64,000 nt of DNA from Verrucomicrobiota bacterium (lineage in GTDB: Bacteria; Verrucomicrobiota; Kiritimatiellia; CAIVKH01), in the NCBI GenBank assembly GCA_024233345.1, contig JACKPT010000011.1:1-64000 (forward strand), written 5' to 3'. Position 1 is the stretch's first letter; the number at the start of each line of letters is the position of its first letter. The notes under the pieces are model-generated. The model was not told where the DNA came from. It made no database searches and saw nothing but the letters and a program-made list of their open reading frames with translations. This document shows, in pieces, positions 8,069 through 16,158 of this stretch. A program made the translations under genes and the position numbers.

Positions 8069-9058
8069 ATGACAAATAAACAGGACAAGTTGCGCTATTT
8101 TGTCACCGGTGGCGCGGGGTTTATCGGGGCGCATCTGACCAACCGTCTGCTCGATACCACGGAGGGCACCGTCACGGTCTATGATAATTTTTCCACCGGC
8201 CGGTCCTGGCATTTCGGGGAGAGGATTCACGATCAGCGGTTGAAGGTGATTGATGCGGACTGCCGGCAAGCGGATGTGCTGGAGCAGGCGATTGCCGGGC
8301 ATGATGTAGTGTTTCACCTCGCTTCGAACTCGGATATCGCGAGCGCGGCGACGGATCCGGATGTGGATTTTGCCAATGGGACCCTGCTGACCCGCAATGT
8401 CCTGGAAGCGATGCGGAAGACCGGGGTGAAGCGGATTTTCTTTACTTCGGGAAGCGGGGTCTATGGGGAAGTACCGCCCAAACCCATTCCCGAGGACTAT
8501 GACAAAATGGTTCCGGTCTCGACCTACGGCGCCTGCAAGTTGGCCTGCGAGGCCTTGATCAGCGCCTATTCGTTCATGTTCGATATGAAGGGGGTGGTAT
8601 TCCGGTTTGCCAATGTGGTGGGGCCGTTTCAGACCCACGGGGTGGCGCACGATTTTTTGCGGCGGGTGGCCCATGATCCAACCCAGTTGAAAATCTTCGG
8701 CGATGGCACCCAGAGCAAACCTTACATCCATGTCGATGATGTGCTGGACGCCTTCCTGATGCTCGCGGACCTGAACCGGCCCGGCCATCAGTACTTCAAT
8801 GTCGCCTCCGAAGATTTTCTTACCGTCAGCGAAATTGCCGATATCGTGGTCGAGCGGATGGGGTTGACGGGAGTACAGTACAACTACACCGGCGGTTCAC
8901 GGGGATGGAAGGCGGATGTACCGCTGTACCGGTTGGACTCGTCGAAAATCCGTTCGCTCGGGTGGGTGAATCGGTATTCGTCCCGGGAGGCGGTGATCGC
9001 TTCGGTGGATGCAATGATTGAAGACTTGAGCCAGGGCCGGATCACCCCCGCGCCCTGA
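8069..9058 (+). CDS. NAD-dependent sugar epimerase/dehydratase
   Basis: Extended short-chain dehydrogenase of the UDP-glucose 4-epimerase/dehydratase group, acting on a nucleotide sugar in the cytoplasm. The Rossmann motif VTGGAGFIGAHLTN is at residues about 12-25; catalytic Ser/Thr lies in FTSGSGVYGE and the YxxxK pair in STYGACKLACE. The start at ATG 8069 is preferred over ATG 8063 because GGAAAGG lies nine bases upstream of it. It is the first gene of the polysaccharide operon and is a paralog of the next gene. The exact substrate cannot be read from sequence. Confidence 0.9.
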   Translation: MTNKQDKLRYFVTGGAGFIGAHLTNRLLDTTEGTVTVYDNFSTGRSWHFGERIHDQRLKVIDADCRQADVLEQAIAGHDVVFHLASNSDIASAATDPDVDFANGTLLTRNVLEAMRKTGVKRIFFTSGSGVYGEVPPKPIPEDYDKMVPVSTYGACKLACEALISAYSFMFDMKGVVFRFANVVGPFQTHGVAHDFLRRVAHDPTQLKIFGDGTQSKPYIHVDDVLDAFLMLADLNRPGHQYFNVASEDFLTVSEIADIVVERMGLTGVQYNYTGGSRGWKADVPLYRLDSSKIRSLGWVNRYSSREAVIASVDAMIEDLSQGRITPAP

Positions 9059-9068
9059 CCGGAGACCG

Positions 9069-10067
9069 ATGATGGAACGACTACTCGACCCGAAAACGAA
9101 GCGAATCTTTGTCACCGGCGGCGCCGGATTCATTGGCAGCCAGTTGGTGGACCTGTTGTTGTCCCAGGGCCATGAGGTAACGGTCTACGACAATCTCTCC
9201 AATGGCCGGCGGGAGTTCATTGCCGGGCATGAGGGGAATCCCAAATTCACATTCCTGCAGGCGGACATGCTCGACCTGCCCAAACTGAAGGAATCGGTAC
9301 GCGGCCATGACCTGGTTTGGCACTTTGCTGCCAATACCGACATTATTGGCAGCCACGAACAACCGGATCGCGATTTGCGTGACTGCATGGTGGCGACCTT
9401 CAATATGATTGAGGCGATGCGTACGGAGGGGGTGCGGGATCTTCTGTTTTCGTCGACCGGCGCGGTCTATGGCAATATCTGTGCGGAGCGCACAGTGTCG
9501 GAGGAGGCCGGGCCGTTGCTCCCGGTGTCGACCTATGGTGCAGGCAAAATCGGCAGCGAGGCCTTGATTTCGTCGTACTGTCATGTCTATGGACTGCGGG
9601 CCTGGATCTACCGGTTTGGGAATGTGATCGGGGACCGGATGACCCACGGGGTGATCTACGATTTCATCAACAAGCTGAAGGCGAACCCGGCGGAATTGCT
9701 GATCCGGGGCGACGGGCGGCAGGAGAAAAACTATTTTCTGGTCGAGGAGTGTCTTGGGGGAATGGCGTGGGGCTATCGGAATCTGCCCATGACCGAGGAT
9801 GATCCCTGCGATATTTTCAATCTCGGAACGCAGACCGTCACCCGGGTCACCACGATTGCCGAGGTGGTCCGGGAAGAAATGGGTCTGCCGGATGCGAAGA
9901 TTGTCATCGAAGGAACCAGGAAAGCCTGGCCCGGCGATCAACCCCGGGTTCATTTCAGCGTGGATAAAATCAATGCCCGCGGATGGCAAACCCGATTCAG
10001 TTCCGATGAATCCGTGCGCATTGCGATCCGGAGGGTGCTCGGTAAACTGGGGCAGTTCGATCGTTGA
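9069..10067 (+). CDS. NAD-dependent sugar epimerase/dehydratase (paralog of upstream gene)
   Basis: Second extended-SDR enzyme, 332 residues, with VTGGAGFIGSQLVDLLLSQG near the N-terminus, FSSTGAVYG and STYGAGKIGSEAL (YxxxK). It shares layout and many blocks with the gene ending 10 bp upstream (for example VTVYDN and SNGR near the cofactor site), which suggests tandem duplication with substrate divergence. The two may catalyse successive epimerisation or dehydration steps, or form a heterodimer. Confidence 0.9.
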   Translation: MMERLLDPKTKRIFVTGGAGFIGSQLVDLLLSQGHEVTVYDNLSNGRREFIAGHEGNPKFTFLQADMLDLPKLKESVRGHDLVWHFAANTDIIGSHEQPDRDLRDCMVATFNMIEAMRTEGVRDLLFSSTGAVYGNICAERTVSEEAGPLLPVSTYGAGKIGSEALISSYCHVYGLRAWIYRFGNVIGDRMTHGVIYDFINKLKANPAELLIRGDGRQEKNYFLVEECLGGMAWGYRNLPMTEDDPCDIFNLGTQTVTRVTTIAEVVREEMGLPDAKIVIEGTRKAWPGDQPRVHFSVDKINARGWQTRFSSDESVRIAIRRVLGKLGQFDR

Positions 10068-10071
10068 AATC

Positions 10072-10473
10072 ATGCCCACGGATCACACAGATCGCACGGA
10101 TGGCTTGGTTCGATCCGATCACACGTATGCGATTCTGGGAGCTTGCTTTGAGGTATACAATACAATGGGTAGTGGATTCACTGAGCCGATCTACCAGGAA
10201 TGTTTTGAGCAGGAATTGAAACTCAGAGAAATCCCTTTTGAGGCTCAGCGAGCGATTCCGCTATGCTACAAAGGAATGACACTATCGCATCAGTTCATTC
10301 CCGATTTAATTTGTTATACCGATATCATTGTCGAACGGAAGGCGGTCAGAGAATTGTGTGACGAGCATCGAAGCCAACTTATCAACGATCTGCATGCATC
10401 AGGCTTCAAACTTGGTCTTTTGGTGAACTTTGGGCATCGTAGCAAAGTCGAGCATGAACGATTCATTCACTAA
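10072..10473 (+). CDS. GxxExxY protein (PD-(D/E)XK-like nuclease family)
   Basis: Small protein of 133 residues with the family motif GFTEPIY (G-x-x-E-x-x-Y) and the downstream DLICYTDIIVERKAV block, which resembles a PD-(D/E)XK nuclease core with Asp, Glu and Lys, followed by LINDLHASGFKLGLLVNF. Members occur in many copies per genome in environmental bacteria; function unknown. The ATG at 10072 makes the left inverted repeat part of the coding sequence (MPTDHTDRTDG); a TTG about 30 bases later is an alternative. Base composition is clearly more A+T-rich than the flanking sugar genes, a sign of insertion. Confidence 0.85.
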   Translation: MPTDHTDRTDGLVRSDHTYAILGACFEVYNTMGSGFTEPIYQECFEQELKLREIPFEAQRAIPLCYKGMTLSHQFIPDLICYTDIIVERKAVRELCDEHRSQLINDLHASGFKLGLLVNFGHRSKVEHERFIH

Positions 10474-10504
10474 GTGATCCGTGGGGATCCGTGTAATCCG
10501 TGGG
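10075..10504. mobile_element. GxxExxY cassette bounded by inverted repeats
   Basis: The left end (10075-10101, starting CCCACGGATCACACAGATCG) and the reverse complement of the right end (10477-10504, starting CCCACGGATTACACGGATCC) match at about 24 of 27 positions. They bracket only the GxxExxY gene, and the polysaccharide operon continues on both sides. No transposase is present and I see no clear target duplication, so this would be a non-autonomous or nuclease-driven cassette. Confidence 0.55.
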
Positions 10505-10522
10505 CAAGAAAAAGGTACTTCA

Positions 10523-11827
10523 ATGAACATTGGCATTTTGGGGTTATGGCATCAGGGGATTGTGGGCTCGGCGTGCCTGGCCGCAGCGGGGCACCGGGTG
10601 GTGGGATCAGACCGGCGGCAGGACACGGTCAAGGCACTCACTGCCGGCTCTTCGCCGATCTATGAACCCGGACTGGACGGATTGCTGGGGGAGGGCCTTG
10701 CCACCGGGCGGCTCTCCTTTACCACCGACCTTTCCCTGGCGGTGAAGGAGGCTGATGTGGTGTTGGTCATGCACGACACGCCCGTGGATGATCAGGATGT
10801 GAGTGACTTGTCCGGGGTACTGGCGGATATCGATGCGATTGCTCCCGCGCTCCAACAAACCGTTACCCTCATCGTGACCGCCCAGGTGGTTGTTGGGACC
10901 TGCGATGTCATTCGCGAACGCCTGCTGGCCGCTCGCCCCAAGTTGGATCTTGCCATTGCCTACATCCCGGAAAATCTCCGCCTCGGACAGGCGGTCGAGC
11001 GGTTTCAGAATCCGCCACTGCCGGTGATCGGGACCTCGGATGACCGGGCCTTTTCAGTGGCGAAGACGCTGTTCGGCGGTCCGGATGTGGCATGGGAAAA
11101 AGTCACTGTGCGAACCGGCGAAATGGTGAAGCATGCATTGAATGGTTTTCTGGCCACCTGCGTAACCTTTGCCAATGAAGTGGGAAATCTCTGTGATGAA
11201 GTCGGGGCGGACGGGCATCGGTTGGCCCAGGTTTTGCGCATGGAACCCCGGGTCGGTGCCAAGGCCATGCTGTTCCCGGGACTCGGATTTTCCGGCGGAA
11301 CCCTGGCCCGCGATGTCCAGACGCTGCGGGGGTTGGGGGATCGTTGGAACTTGGAGACACCTTTTCTCGATGGACTATGGGTTGCAAACCAACGTCAGAA
11401 TGAATTGGTTGTACGGAAATTAACCGAGGCCTTCGGGGGTGCACTGACCGGGCACACCATAGCCATTCTTGGCATGACCTATAAACCCAACACCAGTACG
11501 TTGCGTCGCTCGGCAGCGGTTGAAGTTGCCAAGGCCTTGATTGCCGCAGGCGCCAAGGTTCGGGTTACCGACCCCAAAGCGGCGGAGGACGCTGTGAACG
11601 CGGAAGTGGATGTCACTTTTCTCAGCAACCCCTACGAAGCCGCTTCGCGTGCGGAAGCTCTGGTACTGATGACTCCGTGGGAGGAGTACCGTAAGCTCGA
11701 CCCTGCGCGGTTGTCGCCAGTGACGAGGGGAAATGTCATTCTAGACACCGCGAATCTATGGAAGCCTGAGAACTGGGAGACGAATGGATTCAAGTACATG
11801 GACATCGGACGCGGACGAAAAATTTAA
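10523..11827 (+). CDS. UDP-glucose/GDP-mannose dehydrogenase family protein lacking the catalytic Cys
   Basis: Family that oxidises NDP-sugars to uronic acids through a thiohemiacetal on an active-site Cys. The N-terminal NAD domain (GILGLWHQGIVGSACLA), the TPVDD motif, the PENLRLGQA block, the central domain EMVKHALNGFLATC and the C-terminal LGMTYKPNTSTLRRS block are all present over 434 residues. In the segment that normally reads GFGGSCFPKD the sequence is FSGGTLARD, so Thr260 replaces the nucleophilic Cys. Either the chemistry differs or the enzyme is inactive as a four-electron dehydrogenase. The start at 10523 has AAAGG eight bases upstream, just after the inverted repeat. Confidence 0.88.
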   Translation: MNIGILGLWHQGIVGSACLAAAGHRVVGSDRRQDTVKALTAGSSPIYEPGLDGLLGEGLATGRLSFTTDLSLAVKEADVVLVMHDTPVDDQDVSDLSGVLADIDAIAPALQQTVTLIVTAQVVVGTCDVIRERLLAARPKLDLAIAYIPENLRLGQAVERFQNPPLPVIGTSDDRAFSVAKTLFGGPDVAWEKVTVRTGEMVKHALNGFLATCVTFANEVGNLCDEVGADGHRLAQVLRMEPRVGAKAMLFPGLGFSGGTLARDVQTLRGLGDRWNLETPFLDGLWVANQRQNELVVRKLTEAFGGALTGHTIAILGMTYKPNTSTLRRSAAVEVAKALIAAGAKVRVTDPKAAEDAVNAEVDVTFLSNPYEAASRAEALVLMTPWEEYRKLDPARLSPVTRGNVILDTANLWKPENWETNGFKYMDIGRGRKI

Positions 11828-11833
11828 GTGTGG

Positions 11834-11852
11834 CACGGGCTGCCAGCCCGTG
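11834..11852. repeat. Hairpin repeat (second copy)
   Basis: CACGGGCT-GCC-AGCCCGTG, identical to the hairpin at 7867-7885. It sits in the 66-bp gap between the dehydrogenase and oxidoreductase genes of the same operon, where it could modulate transcript stability or read-through. Confidence 0.7.
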
Positions 11853-11893
11853 GCCGGGTGGTGGATGAAACGCTACAGGAGAGGGAATTGATC

Positions 11894-12913
11894 ATGAAAG
11901 TTGGAATCATCGGAGCGGGTTTACAGGCCAAGCGCCGGGCCCCGGCCATCGGATCGGTCGAGGGGGCAACCCTGGCCGCAGTGGCCAGTCTTCATCGGCC
12001 CCATGCCGAGGCCCTGGCCGAACCCTATGACGCCCGTGTTCATGATTCCTGGCAGGAGCTGGTCGAGCGGGATGATCTCGATGTGGTGTTTGTCTGCACC
12101 CCGCCCAGCCTGCACCGGGAAATGTCGATGGCCGCCATGAAGGCGGGCAAGCATGTGTTGTGTGAAAAACCGCTGACCCGAACCCTGGAGGAGGCCGAAG
12201 CGATGGTGCAAACGGCCCGTGAAACCGGGCAGATATTGAAATGCGGATTCAACCATCGTCATCATCCCGCGATTTGGGAGGCCCACCGGCGGTTGAAGGC
12301 GGGTGATCTCGGGGAGCCGCTGTTTGCCCGGTGCCGATACGGAATTTGTGGCCGTCCCGGATACGAAAAGGAATGGCGGGCCGACCCGGAGCAGGCGGCC
12401 GGCGGACAGTTTATCGAGCAGGGGACCCATGCCATGGATCTGTTCCGATGGTTTCTCGGAGACCTCACCGAGGTATCGTGCATGACCTCCCTCCACTATT
12501 TCAAGGAGCAGACGCTGGATGACGGGGGTATGGCCCTGTTTCGCGCCGCCAATGGCGCTACTGCATCCCTGCACACCACCCTGATCCAATGGAAGAACCT
12601 GTTTTCCTTCGAGGTCTTCGGGGCGGAGGGCTATATTGAGGCCGAGGGGCTGGGCGGCGGTTATGGCACGGAAACCCTGTCGATCGGGAAACGCAATTTC
12701 ACCGCACCCTTTCAGGATCACGTCATTCAGTATCGTGGCGGTGATCGGTCGTGGGCGGCGGAATGGCAGGAGATGGCGGAGGCAATTCGGGAGAACCGCG
12801 CCCCCGTGGGCGATGGCATCGATGGCCTCGAGGCGATGCGGGTTGCCCTGACCGCGTACGAGGCGGAGCGCAAGCAGCAGACCCTGCCCATCCTCTCGGG
12901 TGGCGCCGGGTGA
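11894..12913 (+). CDS. Gfo/Idh/MocA family oxidoreductase
   Basis: NAD(P)-dependent sugar oxidoreductase of 339 residues. The N-terminal Rossmann motif is GIIGAGLQAKRRAPAI, and the EKPLTRTLEEAEAM block holds the catalytic Lys of the conserved EKP. The C-terminal domain begins near RYGICGRPG and includes EQGTHAMDLFRWFLGDL with the usual His and Asp. AGGAGAGGG at 11877-11885 fixes the ATG at 11894. In polysaccharide loci such enzymes often oxidise or reduce C3 of a nucleotide sugar; which sugar is unknown. The stop overlaps the next start (TGATG). Confidence 0.9.
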   Translation: MKVGIIGAGLQAKRRAPAIGSVEGATLAAVASLHRPHAEALAEPYDARVHDSWQELVERDDLDVVFVCTPPSLHREMSMAAMKAGKHVLCEKPLTRTLEEAEAMVQTARETGQILKCGFNHRHHPAIWEAHRRLKAGDLGEPLFARCRYGICGRPGYEKEWRADPEQAAGGQFIEQGTHAMDLFRWFLGDLTEVSCMTSLHYFKEQTLDDGGMALFRAANGATASLHTTLIQWKNLFSFEVFGAEGYIEAEGLGGGYGTETLSIGKRNFTAPFQDHVIQYRGGDRSWAAEWQEMAEAIRENRAPVGDGIDGLEAMRVALTAYEAERKQQTLPILSGGAG

Positions 12914-13869
12914 TGAGCGTTCTGGTCACCGGGGCCTCCGGCTTTATGGGCAAGCACCTGATCCGGCACTGGCTGGATCAGGACGTGCAGGTTGTGGCCT
13001 GGAGCCGGGGCCAATGCCCGGAGGAACTGTCGAACCGGAAGGCTCTGACCTGGCATGCCATCGATCCCGGGGATCCCGGCGAAGTCCCGGCCAGGATGGC
13101 GGACGCAGCCCCGACCCACATCGTTCATCTCGCGGCACAGAGTCTGCCCGGGGTTTCATGGGAGAAACCATCCGAAACCTATGCCGCCAATATCCAGGGT
13201 ACGGTACGGTTGATCGAGGCGATGCGGGATCATGCCCCTCAGGCCCGGTTGCTGCTGGTCTCATCCAGTTCGATCTATGCGTCCTCCCGCGATGGCGAAC
13301 CAATCCGCGAGGATGCGCCTACCGGGGCAACCAGTCCCTACTCGATCAGCAAACTGGCGGCGGAACAAGCCGGGCGGTTGCTGTGTGACCGTCACGGACT
13401 TGCCTGTCTGGTTGTGCGTCCGTTTTTTGTGATCGGCCCGGAGAAGACCGGTGATGTTTGTTCCGATTTTGCCCGCCGGGTTGTGGCCGCCGAAAAGACA
13501 GGACAAGGGGTGATCCGGGTGGGCAACCTCGATGCCGTCCGGGACTACCTGGATATTTCCGATGCGGTCCGGGGCATGGACCTCCTGCTCCGGCGCGGCA
13601 CTCCGGGGGATGTCTTTAATTTGTGTTCGGGCCAAGGTGTGGTGATTCGAACAATCCTGGATCACTATGCGTCCATGGCTTCGGTTCCCCTGACGGTTCA
13701 GGTCGACCCCGCCCTGGTCCGGCCGATCGATGACCCGGTCAAGGTGGGCGATCCATCGAAGTTGATCGCATTCGGTTGGCGACCTGAGGTAGATTTGGCA
13801 ACGTCTTTGCGTACGATTTTGTCTGATTGGCGTGCGCACATACAGAGGAGCGAGTCGGGATGCAGGTAG
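12913..13869 (+). CDS. NAD-dependent reductase/epimerase, similar to GDP-6-deoxy-4-keto sugar reductase (Rmd)
   Basis: Extended SDR of 318 residues. It has VTGASGFMGKHLIRHWL at the N-terminus, the HIVHLAAQSLPGVSWEKP block characteristic of Rmd-type reductases and GDP-mannose dehydratases, VSSSSIYA for the catalytic Ser, and YSISKLAAEQAG for the Tyr/Lys pair. Rmd reduces GDP-4-keto-6-deoxy sugars. With a heptose-type nucleotidyltransferase and phosphatase immediately downstream, a GDP-linked (deoxy)heptose or related sugar is a plausible substrate, but that is inference. Translation is probably coupled to both neighbours. Confidence 0.82.
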   Translation: MSVLVTGASGFMGKHLIRHWLDQDVQVVAWSRGQCPEELSNRKALTWHAIDPGDPGEVPARMADAAPTHIVHLAAQSLPGVSWEKPSETYAANIQGTVRLIEAMRDHAPQARLLLVSSSSIYASSRDGEPIREDAPTGATSPYSISKLAAEQAGRLLCDRHGLACLVVRPFFVIGPEKTGDVCSDFARRVVAAEKTGQGVIRVGNLDAVRDYLDISDAVRGMDLLLRRGTPGDVFNLCSGQGVVIRTILDHYASMASVPLTVQVDPALVRPIDDPVKVGDPSKLIAFGWRPEVDLATSLRTILSDWRAHIQRSESGCR

Positions 13870-14567
13870 TGATTTTAGCAGGTGGATTGGGAACCAGAAT
13901 CCGGACGATCGCGGGAGATCTTCCCAAATCACTGGTTACGGTAGCGGGGAAACCTTTCATCGAGCACCAGCTGGAGCTGCTCAAGGAGAATGGATTGAAC
14001 CGGGTCCTGCTGTTGATTGGGTATCAGGGTGAATTGATCCGGAATTATGTCCGGTCGGGATCACGCTATGGGATGAAGGTGACCTACTCCCTGGAGGATC
14101 CGAGGAAATTGATGGGTACCGGCGGTGCACTGGTGGGCGCCCTTACCGAGCTGGAGGATCAGTTCATTACCCTCTACGGTGATTCCTACCTCCCGGTCGA
14201 TTTTCAGACAATGATTGCGTGGTATCGCGATCAGGACCGGCCTGCAGCGATGAGCGTGTACAAGAATGACGGCAAGTGGGATGCCAGTAATGCCAGGGTC
14301 TTGGGAGAGCGGGTAATCTTCTACTCCAAGAAGGCCCGGAAGGGGGAGGCGGATTATATTGATTACGGGTTGTCGATCTTCACCCGGGAAATTATCCAGC
14401 GTTACTTGACCCAGCCCATGCCGTTGGATATGGCCCTCATTCAACAGGATCTGGTCGAGGGTGATGAACTGGCTGCGTACCGGGTCAAGCAGCGCTTTTA
14501 TGAGATTGGGAAACCGGAGGGTCTGCGGGAGTTGGAGCGCTATCTGGAGGCAGACAAGGCGGGATGA
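13860..14567 (+). CDS. Sugar-phosphate nucleotidyltransferase (HddC-like)
   Basis: Cytoplasmic enzyme activating a sugar 1-phosphate with an NTP. The N-terminal VILAGGLGTRIRTI loop and LPKSLVTVAGKPFIEHQL are the NTP-transferase signature; the Asp of LYGDSYL is a probable metal ligand. At 235 residues it fits the short D-glycero-D-manno-heptose 1-phosphate guanylyltransferase type. GAGGAGCGAG precedes ATG 13860, which overlaps the previous gene by 10 bp. It is followed with a four-base overlap by a histidinol-phosphate/heptose-phosphatase-like HAD enzyme, the same pairing seen in GDP-heptose pathways. Confidence 0.85.
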   Translation: MQVVILAGGLGTRIRTIAGDLPKSLVTVAGKPFIEHQLELLKENGLNRVLLLIGYQGELIRNYVRSGSRYGMKVTYSLEDPRKLMGTGGALVGALTELEDQFITLYGDSYLPVDFQTMIAWYRDQDRPAAMSVYKNDGKWDASNARVLGERVIFYSKKARKGEADYIDYGLSIFTREIIQRYLTQPMPLDMALIQQDLVEGDELAAYRVKQRFYEIGKPEGLRELERYLEADKAG

Positions 14568-15169
14568 AACCAGCACTGTTCATCGACCGGGACGGAACCC
14601 TAAACCGGATGGTGTACGATTCCAATCACGGGATTATGGACTCCCCGCGCCGTCCTGATCAGGTATCGCTGATCCCGGGCGCCGGGGTATTTTTGAAGGA
14701 AGCCCGGCACCTGGGATATTTTCTGGTGATCGTCACCAACCAGCCCGGCATTGCCAAGGGTACCCTGACCCTGCCCGAACTGGATTCGGTTCATCAGCGG
14801 CTGGCAGAACTGCTGGACGAAGAGGCCGCTGGAGCCCGGTGGGATGCATTGTATTTTTCCCCTTACCATCCGGCGCCAGGGCCGGGAGGGCGATCAGAGT
14901 ATACCGGGGTCACCGACTGCCGGAAGCCTGAGCCGGGTATGCTGCTGAAGGCAGCGGCTGAGCATGATCTGGATTTGTCCCGGAGCTGGATGATCGGGGA
15001 TGGCATTGTGGATGTCCAGGCCGGACGGCGTGCAGGATGCCGGACCCTGTTGCTGACCTCATTGAAAATCCAGCAGGTTGAACAATTCTTTGACCTCAGC
15101 GAGGCAAAGCCGGATCATGTCGTATCGACCTTGGCCAAAGCGCTGGCGGTGATCCGGGAGGCGGTATGA
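14564..15169 (+). CDS. HAD-IIIA phosphatase (GmhB/HddB-like)
   Basis: Phosphatase of 201 residues. Motif I is FIDRDGTLN (nucleophile first Asp), motif II VTNQPGIAKG, motif III the Lys in CRKPEPGML, and motif IV MIGDGIVDVQAG. This is the heptose 1,7-bisphosphate 7-phosphatase/histidinol phosphatase group. The zinc loop usual in GmhB is incomplete: only one Cys (TDCRKP) remains where four zinc ligands are normal, and HPAPGPGG replaces the typical sequence. Placed between the nucleotidyltransferase and a glycosyltransferase with four-base overlaps on both sides. Confidence 0.85.
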   Translation: MKPALFIDRDGTLNRMVYDSNHGIMDSPRRPDQVSLIPGAGVFLKEARHLGYFLVIVTNQPGIAKGTLTLPELDSVHQRLAELLDEEAAGARWDALYFSPYHPAPGPGGRSEYTGVTDCRKPEPGMLLKAAAEHDLDLSRSWMIGDGIVDVQAGRRAGCRTLLLTSLKIQQVEQFFDLSEAKPDHVVSTLAKALAVIREAV

Positions 15170-16158
15170 GCGATGAAGGTGAAGTCATGAATCAGCAGAC
15201 AACCCAAACCGTCGGGGTGGTGATCCCTTTTCTGAATGAAGAGGAAAACATCCCGGTGATGTATCAGCGGCTGACCGCGGCGATGGCATCCGAGCCGGAA
15301 CAGCTCAAAATCTATTTTGTCGATGATGGCAGTACCGATGCTTCGGCCCGGCTGGTGGCGGAGCTTGCCGAAAAGGATCCCCGGGTAAAATTGCTCCGGT
15401 TATCCCGGAATTTTGGGCACCAGATTGCGATTACCGCCGGTCTGGATTATGCCGATACCGATGCGGTGGTGATCATTGATTGTGATTTGCAGGATCCGCC
15501 GGAAGTGATTCCCGGGCTCCTCGCCCAATGGCGCGCGGGCCATGATGTTGTGGTAGCGGTACGCAAGAGCCGGGATGGGGAAACCTGGCTGAAAAAATTT
15601 CTCGCCGCGAGTTTCTATCGGATCTTTCACAAGCTGGCCAAGATTGAAGTGCCCATGGATGCCGGGGATTTCCGGTTGGCCGACCGCAAGGTGGTGGAGG
15701 CGATGCGGTCGGTGCGGGAGCTGCACCGGTTCATGCGCGGTCTCAGTGTCTGGGTTGGCTTCAAACAGACCACCGTGACCTACGAGCGGGCAGCCCGGTA
15801 TGCCGGGAGTACCAAGTACCCGGTCTGGAAATCCGCCAAGCTGGCCTGGGATGCCATCACCTCCTTCTCCGGTGCGCCCTTGCGGTGGATGATGGGGGCG
15901 GGATTAACCGTATCGGCTGCCGGGGTTTTGCTCGCCTTACGCCTGGTCTTTAAGAAGATCTTCGGGATCGACGAAACGGTTCCCGGGTGGACTTCGCAAG
16001 TGACCCTGTTGCTGCTGATTTCCGGCATTCAATTGATGTGTCTGGGCCTTCTGGGTCAATATGTCAGCCGCCTGTTCGAGGAAAGCAAACGGCGGCCTCT
16101 GTACTTTCTTCAGGAAGTGGTGGATTCCGAGGGCAGTCGCGGCCGGGACCGGCGTTAA
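15166..16158 (+). CDS. Family 2 glycosyltransferase, DPM1/GtrB-like, membrane-anchored
   Basis: Transfers a sugar from a nucleotide donor, probably to polyprenyl phosphate. The catalytic domain (residues about 10-230) has VVIPFLNEEENIPVM, VDDGSTD, the metal-binding DCDLQDPP and FRLADRKV. Two C-terminal membrane segments follow (about 245-265 and 285-310), typical of GtrB-type polyprenyl-phosphate transferases. GGAGG precedes ATG 15166; a second ATG at 15187 is possible. It closes the polysaccharide operon and converges on feoB with a four-base overlap, so no intergenic terminator fits between them. Confidence 0.9.
   Translation: MSDEGEVMNQQTTQTVGVVIPFLNEEENIPVMYQRLTAAMASEPEQLKIYFVDDGSTDASARLVAELAEKDPRVKLLRLSRNFGHQIAITAGLDYADTDAVVIIDCDLQDPPEVIPGLLAQWRAGHDVVVAVRKSRDGETWLKKFLAASFYRIFHKLAKIEVPMDAGDFRLADRKVVEAMRSVRELHRFMRGLSVWVGFKQTTVTYERAARYAGSTKYPVWKSAKLAWDAITSFSGAPLRWMMGAGLTVSAAGVLLALRLVFKKIFGIDETVPGWTSQVTLLLLISGIQLMCLGLLGQYVSRLFEESKRRPLYFLQEVVDSEGSRGRDRR

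Noticed and set aside
9081..10079. Long open frame antisense to the second epimerase gene
   Set aside because: Same reason: the plus strand is a clear SDR enzyme and the minus product has no recognisable domain.
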